Source: an uncultured Alphaproteobacteria bacterium (GTDB taxonomy: Bacteria > Pseudomonadota > Alphaproteobacteria > HIMB59). Taken from it: a DNA stretch of 53,568 nt. The stretch lies in the NCBI GenBank assembly GCA_902521485.1, contig CABYRQ010000007.1, positions 1 to 53,568 on the forward strand, read 5' to 3'. Within the stretch, counting starts at the first letter, position 1; each line of letters starts with the position of its first letter. Below the pieces are notes generated by a model, which was not told where the DNA came from, made no database searches, and was given only the letters and a program-made list of their open reading frames with translations. Positions 16,674 through 24,045 of this stretch are shown piece after piece. Made by a program: the position numbers and the translations under genes.

Positions 16674-18059
16674 ATGAAAACTAAAAATTATTTATCTGAA
16701 GCACAAAATTTTCTGAAGAGAAATACACGAGTAAAATCATTCGATATTGTAATGCATGATTGTAATGGTGTAGGTCGTGGAAAAATAATTAGAAGAAATG
16801 AGTTATTAAATTTGTATAAGTCAGGTAGGCAATTTCCTCTTTCATTACTTGGAATGGATATTACAGGTGAGGATACACCTGAAACAGGATTGATTTTAGA
16901 GCAAGGTGATGGTGACATTAAAGCGTGGCCTATACCATCATCACTTAAGTTATTGCATAACAGCAAACCACCAAGAGGTGAGTTATTCATGAACATGTAT
17001 AATATTGATGGAAAAAAACTGTTAACAGATCCAAGAAATGTTTTGGAAAATAAAATTCAAGATTTTAAAAAAAAAGGAATTAATTTCTATGCAGCATTTG
17101 AGCTAGAATTTTTTCTTGTTTCAAATGAATTGGATGAGTATGGAAAACTCAAACCAGCAAAATCTATACTTGGAAAAAGATCATCAATTAAAAAGACAGA
17201 TGTATATTCAGTAGATCATCTACATGGTATGTTACCTTTAATTGATGATATTTATGAAGCTACAAAACTTGCAAAAATAGATGCTGAAACTATTATTTCA
17301 GAGTACGCACCCGGTCAATACGAATTAACATTAAAACATCAAAAATCATTACTAAAAGCTGCTGATGATATTTTAAGGCTAAAAAGAATTATAAGAGCAC
17401 AAGCAAGAAAACATGGAGTCACTGCATGCTTTATGGCAAAACCTATGGAAAATATCTCTGGTTCTGGAATGCATTTTCATATTTCACTTTATGATCAAAA
17501 AGAAAAAAATATTTTTGCCGAAAGAAATAATGAAAAAATAAATAAAAATCTTAATTATGCACTTGGGGGTCTTTCAAAAACCATGGGTGAAAGTATGTTG
17601 ATATTCGCACCAAACGCTAATAGTTGGAGGAGGTTTGTTTCAGGGTCTTATGCACCAACAAAGCCAAATTGGGGAATAGATAACAGATCAGTTGCTTTTC
17701 GAATACCAAGTAGTAATAAAAATAATAGAAGGATAGAACATAGAGTCTCAGGAGTTGATGCAAACCCATATTTAGTAGCTTTAACTATAATTTCAGCAAT
17801 TGAATTAGGAATTCAAAATAAAATTTCTCCAGATAAACAAACAACCGGAAATGCTTATTTAAAGAAAAATAATCAAAAATACAAAATTCCTTCTGACTGG
17901 AATTCATCAATTATGCTATCTAAGAAATCCTCTTTTTTAAAACAAACTTTAGGCCCAGAATTACATAAGGCGTTTATAGCCATTAAGGAAATGGAATATC
18001 ATAAATTTGCTAGTACTATATCAGAACTAGATATTGATTTATATTTAGATGCTATTTAA
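16674..18059 (+). CDS. Glutamine-synthetase-like gamma-glutamyl ligase (PuuA/GlnA3 type)
   Basis: A 461 aa member of the glutamine synthetase superfamily, which activates the gamma-carboxyl of glutamate with ATP and joins it to an amine. Visible blocks are HDCNGVGRGKI near residue 28 (typical of the PuuA-type branch), the metal-binding FELEFFL near 144, GSGMHFHISLYD near 263 and the ATP/glutamate-binding FVSGSYAPTKPNWGIDNRS near 320. No adenylylation-loop tyrosine of GlnA type is evident. It is probably not the main ammonium-assimilating GS; gamma-glutamylation of a polyamine, methylamine or ethanolamine is more likely. Divergent from the GST, it overlaps the convergent PanB-like gene by eight bases. 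Confidence 0.87.
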   Translation: MKTKNYLSEAQNFLKRNTRVKSFDIVMHDCNGVGRGKIIRRNELLNLYKSGRQFPLSLLGMDITGEDTPETGLILEQGDGDIKAWPIPSSLKLLHNSKPPRGELFMNMYNIDGKKLLTDPRNVLENKIQDFKKKGINFYAAFELEFFLVSNELDEYGKLKPAKSILGKRSSIKKTDVYSVDHLHGMLPLIDDIYEATKLAKIDAETIISEYAPGQYELTLKHQKSLLKAADDILRLKRIIRAQARKHGVTACFMAKPMENISGSGMHFHISLYDQKEKNIFAERNNEKINKNLNYALGGLSKTMGESMLIFAPNANSWRRFVSGSYAPTKPNWGIDNRSVAFRIPSSNKNNRRIEHRVSGVDANPYLVALTIISAIELGIQNKISPDKQTTGNAYLKKNNQKYKIPSDWNSSIMLSKKSSFLKQTLGPELHKAFIAIKEMEYHKFASTISELDIDLYLDAI

Positions 18060-18837
18060 CTTTATCTAGAAAATCATTAAGCTCTTTTTCTTCCATTTTA
18101 ATAAGATGTTTATCTTCAGGGTATACACCACTATTAAATTCATCAACAAACATCTTAAAACCTTTTATTCTTAATTCTTGTAATTCTCTCTCTTTAATTT
18201 CTAAATCTACATATTTTTTTGCATGTCGAGGATAATGACCAACGTTTGTACCAAGTATATCATTACAAAATAAATATTGTGTATCACACACATCACCACA
18301 ACCCATACCCATAGTTATCATTTTAGTATTCTTTGTTATAAATTCTGCAAGCTCAACTGGTACCACCTCAACTTCTACGCAAGCCGCTCCAGCATTTTCG
18401 AGATCTTTTACTTTTTGATATACTTTAAAAGCTTCGTATGATGTTTTTCCTACAGCTCTGTAATTAGTCCATGTTGCAATATTTGGGACTAATCCAACGT
18501 GTGCAGTTACAGGTATTCCCTCTTTTGCCATAGCTTCAATAAAGTTAATTGAGTGTGAACAATAAATAGCATCTGCTCCCATTTCCATTATTTCAAAACC
18601 TTTTTTTATTGCCTCTTGAGGAGAACTCACCAACCCATGTTTAAGACCAACAGATAAAAATGCTGTTGGAGCAACTTTTCTTACATCCTTGAAATGATGA
18701 TCGGGTTCACAGGAAATTATTTCAATTCCTGCTTTATAGGCAGCTTCTGCCTCTTTTGCTGTATCTATATGAGTTTGAGGCCACTTCTTTTTCCCTTTTT
18801 GACTCCATAAATCAAAAACGGTAGTTCTTTCAGCCAT
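18052..18837 (-). CDS. PanB-like (ketopantoate hydroxymethyltransferase superfamily) protein
   Basis: A 261 aa TIM-barrel protein related to PanB. The shared part is the middle: GIPVTAHVGLVPN (107-119), the RAVGKT segment and VEVEVVPVELAEFIT around Glu157, then a MGMGCGDVCDTQYLF block. The PanB metal and substrate motifs in the first half are changed: SCEPDHH (42-48) stands where VGDS is expected, and IYCSHS (91-96) where KLEGG is expected. It therefore probably acts on another oxo-acid, like other PanB/phosphoenolpyruvate-mutase relatives. It overlaps the desaturase gene by eight bases in one operon. Confidence 0.78.
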   Translation of the reverse strand: MAERTTVFDLWSQKGKKKWPQTHIDTAKEAEAAYKAGIEIISCEPDHHFKDVRKVAPTAFLSVGLKHGLVSSPQEAIKKGFEIMEMGADAIYCSHSINFIEAMAKEGIPVTAHVGLVPNIATWTNYRAVGKTSYEAFKVYQKVKDLENAGAACVEVEVVPVELAEFITKNTKMITMGMGCGDVCDTQYLFCNDILGTNVGHYPRHAKKYVDLEIKERELQELRIKGFKMFVDEFNSGVYPEDKHLIKMEEKELNDFLDKVK

Positions 18838-19822
18838 TGTTATTAGATGGAACGGCTACTTGTAATTCATATGAAGGGTTTTTTGCTTGTTTTAAAATAG
18901 TAGGGATGATTTCAGAGTATGCTCCCCATAAACCTTTTTTTGCAGGAGGCATCTGATCTTTAACTAATTGGTGCAGTTTAGGCAAGTTATGCGAAGGCAC
19001 AGTTGGGAACATATGGTGTTCAATATGATATTCCATCTGCCAATATAAAAAACTGAAGATCGGGTTTAAATGCATTGTTCTAGTACTATATCTGTGATCT
19101 TTAATATTATCTTTTAACCCAGTGTGTTGAGTTAATCCAAAAAGTCTTTTGAGTGTTATCCCATAAAAGTTTGGAAGTAAAAAATATAAAACCGGTAACC
19201 AAGACTGAAAAGCAATTGACATTAAGATTAATAAAATCCAAATTCCAACATGTAATCTTGAAGAGTTTATGCATTTTTGATATTCTCTTTCAGGAATTAC
19301 TTGTTTCATTACTTCTGTTTTTTTGCCTAAAGCATGAAGAATAGTCTCGTATTGAGTTGTTTTTTTAAAATTAATTATGTCAAAGAAAGGTATGAATAAA
19401 CTGAAAAAGTAAAAAACATCAGTTGGTCTTCTAATTGCTATTTCAAAATCAAGAGGATCATCAAAGTAAGTATAACCATGATGACGAAAATGTGACCATC
19501 TCCATCTTACTGGTTCAAATCCATTCATATAACTTCCAATTTGATAAAAAAAGTTATTCCAATAGTTCGTTTTAAAAGCTGTTTTATGTCCTGTTTCGTG
19601 CCAAATAGGATCTGCGCAATTCCATATATTTCCATAAATTAAAAAAAATAATAAAGACCACCAAGTCCCCCATGTCATATAAGCTAAAACACCGAATACA
19701 ATTAAAGACCCAAAGAAAATAAACATGTGTTTAAAACCTTGATAATCCGACTTCTTAAGAAGCTTTACAAACTCTTCTTTATCAACGTCACAATGATGCC
19801 ATTTGTCTAAGTCAACTTTCAT
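18830..19822 (-). CDS. Membrane fatty acid desaturase / hydroxylase
   Basis: A 330 aa integral membrane di-iron enzyme. The three histidine boxes are HETGH at 75-79, HFRHH at 111-115 and HIEHH at 266-270, the pattern of acyl-lipid or acyl-CoA desaturases and some hydroxylases. Hydrophobic pairs near 33-65, 137-151 and 192-225 give about four to six spans, with the boxes on the cytoplasmic side. An additional QHTGL at 232-236 may contribute a ligand. It is co-directional with, and overlaps, the PanB-like gene. Lipid desaturation is the likely role; the substrate is unknown. Confidence 0.87.
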   Translation of the reverse strand: MKVDLDKWHHCDVDKEEFVKLLKKSDYQGFKHMFIFFGSLIVFGVLAYMTWGTWWSLLFFLIYGNIWNCADPIWHETGHKTAFKTNYWNNFFYQIGSYMNGFEPVRWRWSHFRHHGYTYFDDPLDFEIAIRRPTDVFYFFSLFIPFFDIINFKKTTQYETILHALGKKTEVMKQVIPEREYQKCINSSRLHVGIWILLILMSIAFQSWLPVLYFLLPNFYGITLKRLFGLTQHTGLKDNIKDHRYSTRTMHLNPIFSFLYWQMEYHIEHHMFPTVPSHNLPKLHQLVKDQMPPAKKGLWGAYSEIIPTILKQAKNPSYELQVAVPSNNNG

Positions 19823-19863
19823 TTACAAAAAAATATCATAAACTAAAAAAAAAATAAATAAGG

Positions 19864-20286
19864 TCAGACAAATGATCCTATTGCACCAGCTATGGCAAGA
19901 ATCAAGCCTAATCTAGACAAAGACCCAGAATTTTTGATATATTTTTGATTGGGGGATAGTCTTTTTCTAGCTGATACATATAAATGCATATTTATAAATA
20001 TTGCTGTTATTAAAATTAAGCTAGCTCCAAATAGTTTCATATGAAAAGCCCAACCTAAATTAAATGAGCCGTATATTGCCAGTAGCAAAATAATTCCAGT
20101 AACCCACATTGTGATGATAGCTAATAAAGATAAAAATGCTAAAACCATAAAACCTTTCGCCAAATGAGGCTCAGGTACTTTACCTTCTTTTTTATATATA
20201 GATTGTATAACAGCACTACCAATACCTCCTCCTCCAGCAATAAACAGAGATATAAGATGAAGAAACTTACAAATGTATATAATCAT
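19864..20286 (-). CDS. Small four-span membrane protein (DUF2269/CopD-like)
   Basis: A 140 aa hydrophobic protein with four predicted helices at about 4-26, 46-70, 82-101 and 120-139. The first helix carries a histidine (LHLISLFIAGGGGIGS), and His82 and His96 are near other helices. This fits small heme- or metal-binding membrane proteins of the DUF2269/CopD type, though the assignment is tentative. It is 41 bases upstream of the desaturase gene on the same strand, so it may supply electrons or simply share a transcript. It is divergent from the carnitine dehydrogenase gene. Confidence 0.65.
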   Translation of the reverse strand: MIIYICKFLHLISLFIAGGGGIGSAVIQSIYKKEGKVPEPHLAKGFMVLAFLSLLAIITMWVTGIILLLAIYGSFNLGWAFHMKLFGASLILITAIFINMHLYVSARKRLSPNQKYIKNSGSLSRLGLILAIAGAIGSFV

Positions 20287-20337
20287 AGAAAAAAAATATC
20301 ATAATTTAATATTTATGAGTTAATATATTTTTAAAAG

Positions 20338-21309
20338 TTGATAAAAAAAAAGATTGTCACGATAGTTGGTGCTGGCGTCATTGGCGCTGGATGGGCTGCT
20401 AGAATGCTAGCATGTGGTCTAATAGTTAATGCTTATGACCCAAGTGTTAAGGCAAGAAAGCAACTATTATCAAATACAAAAACAGCTTTAAAGAGCCTTC
20501 AAAGATTAGGTTTAAATAAAAATGCAAAACTTTGTAATTTGAAAATTTATTCTGATCTCAGAGAGTCTCTTCATTCAACCACCTTTGTCCAAGAAAATGC
20601 TCCAGAGAATGAAAAATTAAAGAAGAAACTTCTCAAAGATATAGATAAATTATTGCCAAAAAATATAATTATTGCTTCTAGTTCATCAGGACTTTTGCCT
20701 ACAAGAATTCAATCTTTATGTAATTATCCAGAAAGAGTTTGTATAGGACATCCATTTAACCCTGTATATTTATTACCTCTTGTCGAGTTGGTATCAGGAA
20801 AGCAAACAAAGAAAAACACAATTACCAGAGCTAAGAAGTTTTACGAGGGAATAGGAATGAAGCCTTTGATTGTAAAAAAAGAAATTGAGGGTTATATATC
20901 TGATCGCTTACAGGAAGCTCTTTGGAGAGAGGCACTTCACATAATTAAAGATGGTATTGCTTCAACTCAAGATGTTGACGATGCGATTGTTTATGGACCT
21001 GGATTACGATGGTCTTTTATGGGTGTTTGTCTAACTTTTCATCTTGCAGGAGGGCAAACTGGTATGAAACACATGTTAGAGCAGTTTGGACCTGCTCTTA
21101 AATTACCTTGGACTAAATTAAAGGCGCCAAAACTTGATGCAAAGCTAAAAAAATTAATGATTTCAGGCACAAAAAAACAGGCAGGAAAATACACTATTAA
21201 AGATCTAGAGGTGCAAAGAGATATTTTTTTGATTGAAATCATGAAAACTTTGAATAAATATCAAAGAAATAATTTTCCTAATTGGAATAAAACATTTAAT
21301 AAATTTTAA
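20338..21309 (+). CDS. lcdH: L-carnitine 3-dehydrogenase
   Basis: Oxidises L-carnitine to 3-dehydrocarnitine with NAD+. It is a 323 aa member of the 3-hydroxyacyl-CoA dehydrogenase family, with the dinucleotide-binding loop GAGVIGAG at 11-18, SSSGLLPTRIQ near 121, and GHPFNPVYLLPLVELVSG near 140, which closely matches carnitine dehydrogenases. The start is TTG at 20338; the nearest ATG upstream (20315) is in another frame and stops after two codons. The next gene, a gamma-butyrobetaine hydroxylase homologue, begins one base after its stop, which strengthens the carnitine assignment. Confidence 0.87.
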   Translation: MIKKKIVTIVGAGVIGAGWAARMLACGLIVNAYDPSVKARKQLLSNTKTALKSLQRLGLNKNAKLCNLKIYSDLRESLHSTTFVQENAPENEKLKKKLLKDIDKLLPKNIIIASSSSGLLPTRIQSLCNYPERVCIGHPFNPVYLLPLVELVSGKQTKKNTITRAKKFYEGIGMKPLIVKKEIEGYISDRLQEALWREALHIIKDGIASTQDVDDAIVYGPGLRWSFMGVCLTFHLAGGQTGMKHMLEQFGPALKLPWTKLKAPKLDAKLKKLMISGTKKQAGKYTIKDLEVQRDIFLIEIMKTLNKYQRNNFPNWNKTFNKF

Positions 21310-21310
21310 T

Positions 21311-22453
21311 ATGAGCGAAAATCTTTCAATTAAAACAATCGATAAAAATAACAAGTCTATTTTGGTCGATTGGAGTGATGGTTTTAAAAGTAAATATAAT
21401 TTCTTATGGTTGAGAGATAATTGTCCCTCTGAAGTGCATCCAACAGCTCGTGAACGAACCTTTAATTTGCTTGATGTATCTGAAGATATTCACCCTAAAA
21501 ATTACTCTCTAAATAGTGAAGGTAATCTTGAGATTGAATGGAGTGAGGGAGGACATAAAAGTGTTTATGAGAGAGATTGGTTGAGACATAATTGTTATTC
21601 TTTAAAACACAGTCGAGAGTACGTTTCACCATATAGGATTTGGGATAAATCCATGCAAGATAGATTTTCTGATATTCAAATAGATTACAGCGAAATAATT
21701 AGTAGTGATGATGGTTTAAAAAAGTGGTTACAGCAACTACATTTTTTTGGTATTTCAATTGTAAAAAATGCTCCAACAGATGTAAATTCTGGTTTTGATA
21801 TCCTGAAAAATATAAGTCACACTCGAGAAACTTTTTTTAAAACACCATTCGAGGTCATTGATATACCTAACCCTAATAATTCAGCTTATACTGCTGCAGG
21901 TCTAAGAAATCATATTGATTTACCATATTATGAGATAGCTCCAGGATATCAGTTTCTTCACTGCTTAATAAATAATGCTACTGGGGGTGAGTCAGTTGCT
22001 GTAGATGGTTTTAAGGTAATTGATTATTTAAAAAATAATCACCCAAATGATTATGACGTACTACTTAATACGTCTGTAAAATTTGTAAATAGAGACTACA
22101 CAACTAATACAATTAGAGTAATGCATAAACCTATAATAACTCTTGATCACAATAATGATTATAATGATATTAGGTTCAGCGTTGCCTATATGGGAGTTAT
22201 GGACTGCCATCCTGATCAAATGGATCATTTTTACTCAGCATACAGAAAGCTTTTAAGCTTACTTCATGACCAGAGATTTGAAATTAACTTTCGTATGCAA
22301 GCCGGAGATATTTTTAGTTTTAATAATCGAAGAGTGTTACATGGTAGAAAAGAATATGATGCCAATTCTGGAGAAAGGCACCTTCAAGGTTATTATATGG
22401 ATAGAGATGAAATCTTGGGTCGCTTAAATTATATTGAAAATTTAAATCCTTAA
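21311..22453 (+). CDS. Gamma-butyrobetaine hydroxylase-family dioxygenase
   Basis: Fe(II)/2-oxoglutarate dioxygenase expected to hydroxylate gamma-butyrobetaine to L-carnitine. It is 380 aa, with the N-terminal DUF971-like zinc domain (about 10-95, FLWLRDNC with Cys38 and His82) and the TauD-type double-stranded beta-helix. Iron ligands His201 and Asp203 lie in NHIDLPYYE, with the distal His in VLHGRKEYD. The N-terminal cysteine cluster is thinner than in canonical members (only Cys38 plus His43 and His82). With the carnitine dehydrogenase one base upstream, it suggests use of gamma-butyrobetaine as a nutrient. A trimethyllysine dioxygenase role is a less likely alternative. Confidence 0.85.
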   Translation: MSENLSIKTIDKNNKSILVDWSDGFKSKYNFLWLRDNCPSEVHPTARERTFNLLDVSEDIHPKNYSLNSEGNLEIEWSEGGHKSVYERDWLRHNCYSLKHSREYVSPYRIWDKSMQDRFSDIQIDYSEIISSDDGLKKWLQQLHFFGISIVKNAPTDVNSGFDILKNISHTRETFFKTPFEVIDIPNPNNSAYTAAGLRNHIDLPYYEIAPGYQFLHCLINNATGGESVAVDGFKVIDYLKNNHPNDYDVLLNTSVKFVNRDYTTNTIRVMHKPIITLDHNNDYNDIRFSVAYMGVMDCHPDQMDHFYSAYRKLLSLLHDQRFEINFRMQAGDIFSFNNRRVLHGRKEYDANSGERHLQGYYMDRDEILGRLNYIENLNP

Positions 22454-22718
22454 ATTTAATAAAAATTAAAATAAAAAATTCAAGAGTTGTTCAAAGATTA
22501 CAGCAGTATAAATACAAAAAATTTATTAGGATTAGTTATGTCAAAGGGTAATAGAAGCAATAGATAATGAGAAAAAATTAGTTAAGTAATGTCTTAAATT
22601 ACTTACTTTGGTGGCTTCATCTTTTTAACCTCCATCCTTAAACCTATCCTCTAGGTGATTCTATCTTATCAAATAAATTGGATTTTGTATTTTTTAATTT
22701 GTGAATATTATGAAAACT
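22454..22718. other. 265-base intergenic region with broken mini-ORF
   Basis: This is the largest gene-free stretch in the window, very AT-rich. It contains a nine-codon ORF on the plus strand (22538-22567, MSKGNRSNR then TAA TGA) preceded by AGGA, and a small hairpin at 22583-22605. The mini-ORF resembles the start of a tiny basic protein common in alphaproteobacteria (MxKGxxRSNRExxKPK) interrupted by a frameshift. No strong promoter or known riboswitch is visible. Confidence 0.5.
22583..22605. terminator. Short hairpin downstream of the carnitine genes
   Basis: TAAGTAAT (22583-22590) pairs perfectly with ATTACTTA (22598-22605) around a 7-base loop. There is no following T-run on the plus strand (CTTTGG), so classic intrinsic termination is doubtful. 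It lies between two convergent genes and could mark RNA 3' ends on either strand. An 8-bp all-AT-rich stem could also be chance. Confidence 0.25.
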
Positions 22719-23297
22719 TTATTTTACACAATGTTCATTGTCCCAAAATTTATTAACTTTTGGCATTATTAATGGCAGTTTAGCAATAACAGTAGGTCCA
22801 AATTTTTCTATATCTCCAGTTGCAAGAACGTAATTACCCATATTAATTTCGTTGAAAACTTTAATGTAGTATGAACCTGGTTCGTAAGTTACTGTGCTTT
22901 TAAAATCTTCACCAATTTGTGGTCCTATCCAATACCATTTTTTACCATAGGGCTCATACCATTCCCACCACTCAAAATTTTGACCATCAACTTCCTCGAT
23001 GACACTTAACTCAAGGTCTTTACCTTCTAAAATACTAAATGAGAACTTTCTAAATGTATTACAATCATCAATTTTTGGAACAGTAATACCAACATAAAAA
23101 TTAAATTTCTGATCAGAATTTATTAAGTAATAATGTGGATCACCATTTAATTTAGAGTATATTGCTTTTGATATTTCTGGTTTTTCTATTAGATATGCCT
23201 CATTAGGTTTATTTGGGTTTGAGTCATTAATTACAGGTTGATGAGCATAGGATAATGAACAAAAGGTAATTAAAATAAAAACACTAAAAAATTTCAT
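22719..23297 (-). CDS. Secreted Trp-rich protein of unknown function
   Basis: A 192 aa protein with a clear Sec signal peptide: a hydrophobic core from about residue 3 and probable cleavage after Ala18 (SLSYA/HQP). The mature part has a Trp/Tyr-dense patch at 109-125 (EWWEWYEPYGKKWYWIG). It then has a beta-rich segment ending GSYYIKVFNEINMGNYVLATG, which resembles jelly-roll adhesion or pre-peptidase C-terminal domains. Cys79 and Cys190 may form a disulfide. It is probably periplasmic. I do not recognise a named family. It is monocistronic and divergent from the pcm-like gene. Confidence 0.75.
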   Translation of the reverse strand: MKFFSVFILITFCSLSYAHQPVINDSNPNKPNEAYLIEKPEISKAIYSKLNGDPHYYLINSDQKFNFYVGITVPKIDDCNTFRKFSFSILEGKDLELSVIEEVDGQNFEWWEWYEPYGKKWYWIGPQIGEDFKSTVTYEPGSYYIKVFNEINMGNYVLATGDIEKFGPTVIAKLPLIMPKVNKFWDNEHCVK

Positions 23298-23379
23298 AGT
23301 TTAATTTACACTATTATTTTATATGAGGCGAATATGATCTATGAAAAACAATTAATTTTGTTATAAATCAAACTTTATC

Positions 23380-24042
23380 ATGAATTTTGAACAAGCAAGA
23401 TCAAATATGGTTCTTAATCAACTAAGAGCTAATCGTATTAAAAACTCGTCTTTAATTGAAAAAATTGAATTATTTCCAAGAGAAAACTTATATCCAAAAC
23501 CTTATAAACATTTAGCTTATTCTGATAAAATTATATTTTTAGATGATGGTCGCTTTATTCTACCTCCTTTAACATCATTTCATTTATTACAAGCTTTGGG
23601 AGAGATTGATGATGAGAGTATTTTAGAAATTGGTTCTGGATTTGGTACATCAACATCTATTATAAATAAATTTTCCTCTAATATTGAATGTATAGAGTCT
23701 TCTATGCAAATGACTGAAGTTTTCAAAAATAGTATTAAAGAAGGTTTGTTCAATGCCTCTATATTAGATTTAACGATAGAGGAATTCTTCAATAACAAAA
23801 AGCCAAATATTAAAAAATACCAAAAGATAATTATTAATGGTTCACTTGATGAAGAGCCCATAAATATAATTAAAAATGCATCAGATAATGCAGAAATAGT
23901 TTGTATAATTGATAACCAAGATTTTAAACATAAAATTGTTAAATATATAAAAGTAGGAGGCAAATCGAATAAGTTTGTTATAGATGAAGCTTCTTCATCA
24001 TATATTTATAAATATGTTCAATCCGAACCATTTGTTTTTTAG
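23380..24042 (+). CDS. Protein-L-isoaspartate methyltransferase-like protein
   Basis: A 220 aa class I methyltransferase of the Pcm family. The start (MNFEQARSNMVLNQLRANRI) matches the alphaproteobacterial Pcm-like proteins usually encoded upstream of tolC. The conserved LPPLTSFHLLQAL segment (61-73) corresponds to the family's helix before motif I, and motif I is ILEIGSGFGT (81-90). The substrate-binding end is shortened. Whether it repairs isoaspartate or has another acceptor is uncertain, since this branch is diverged. Three bases separate its stop from valS. Confidence 0.8.
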   Translation: MNFEQARSNMVLNQLRANRIKNSSLIEKIELFPRENLYPKPYKHLAYSDKIIFLDDGRFILPPLTSFHLLQALGEIDDESILEIGSGFGTSTSIINKFSSNIECIESSMQMTEVFKNSIKEGLFNASILDLTIEEFFNNKKPNIKKYQKIIINGSLDEEPINIIKNASDNAEIVCIIDNQDFKHKIVKYIKVGGKSNKFVIDEASSSYIYKYVQSEPFVF

Positions 24043-24045
24043 CAA

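Noticed and set aside
22603-22635. Minus-strand ten-codon ORF (MEVKKMKPPK)
   Set aside because: Too short, overlaps the hairpin, and has no support beyond an AAGG next to the start codon.
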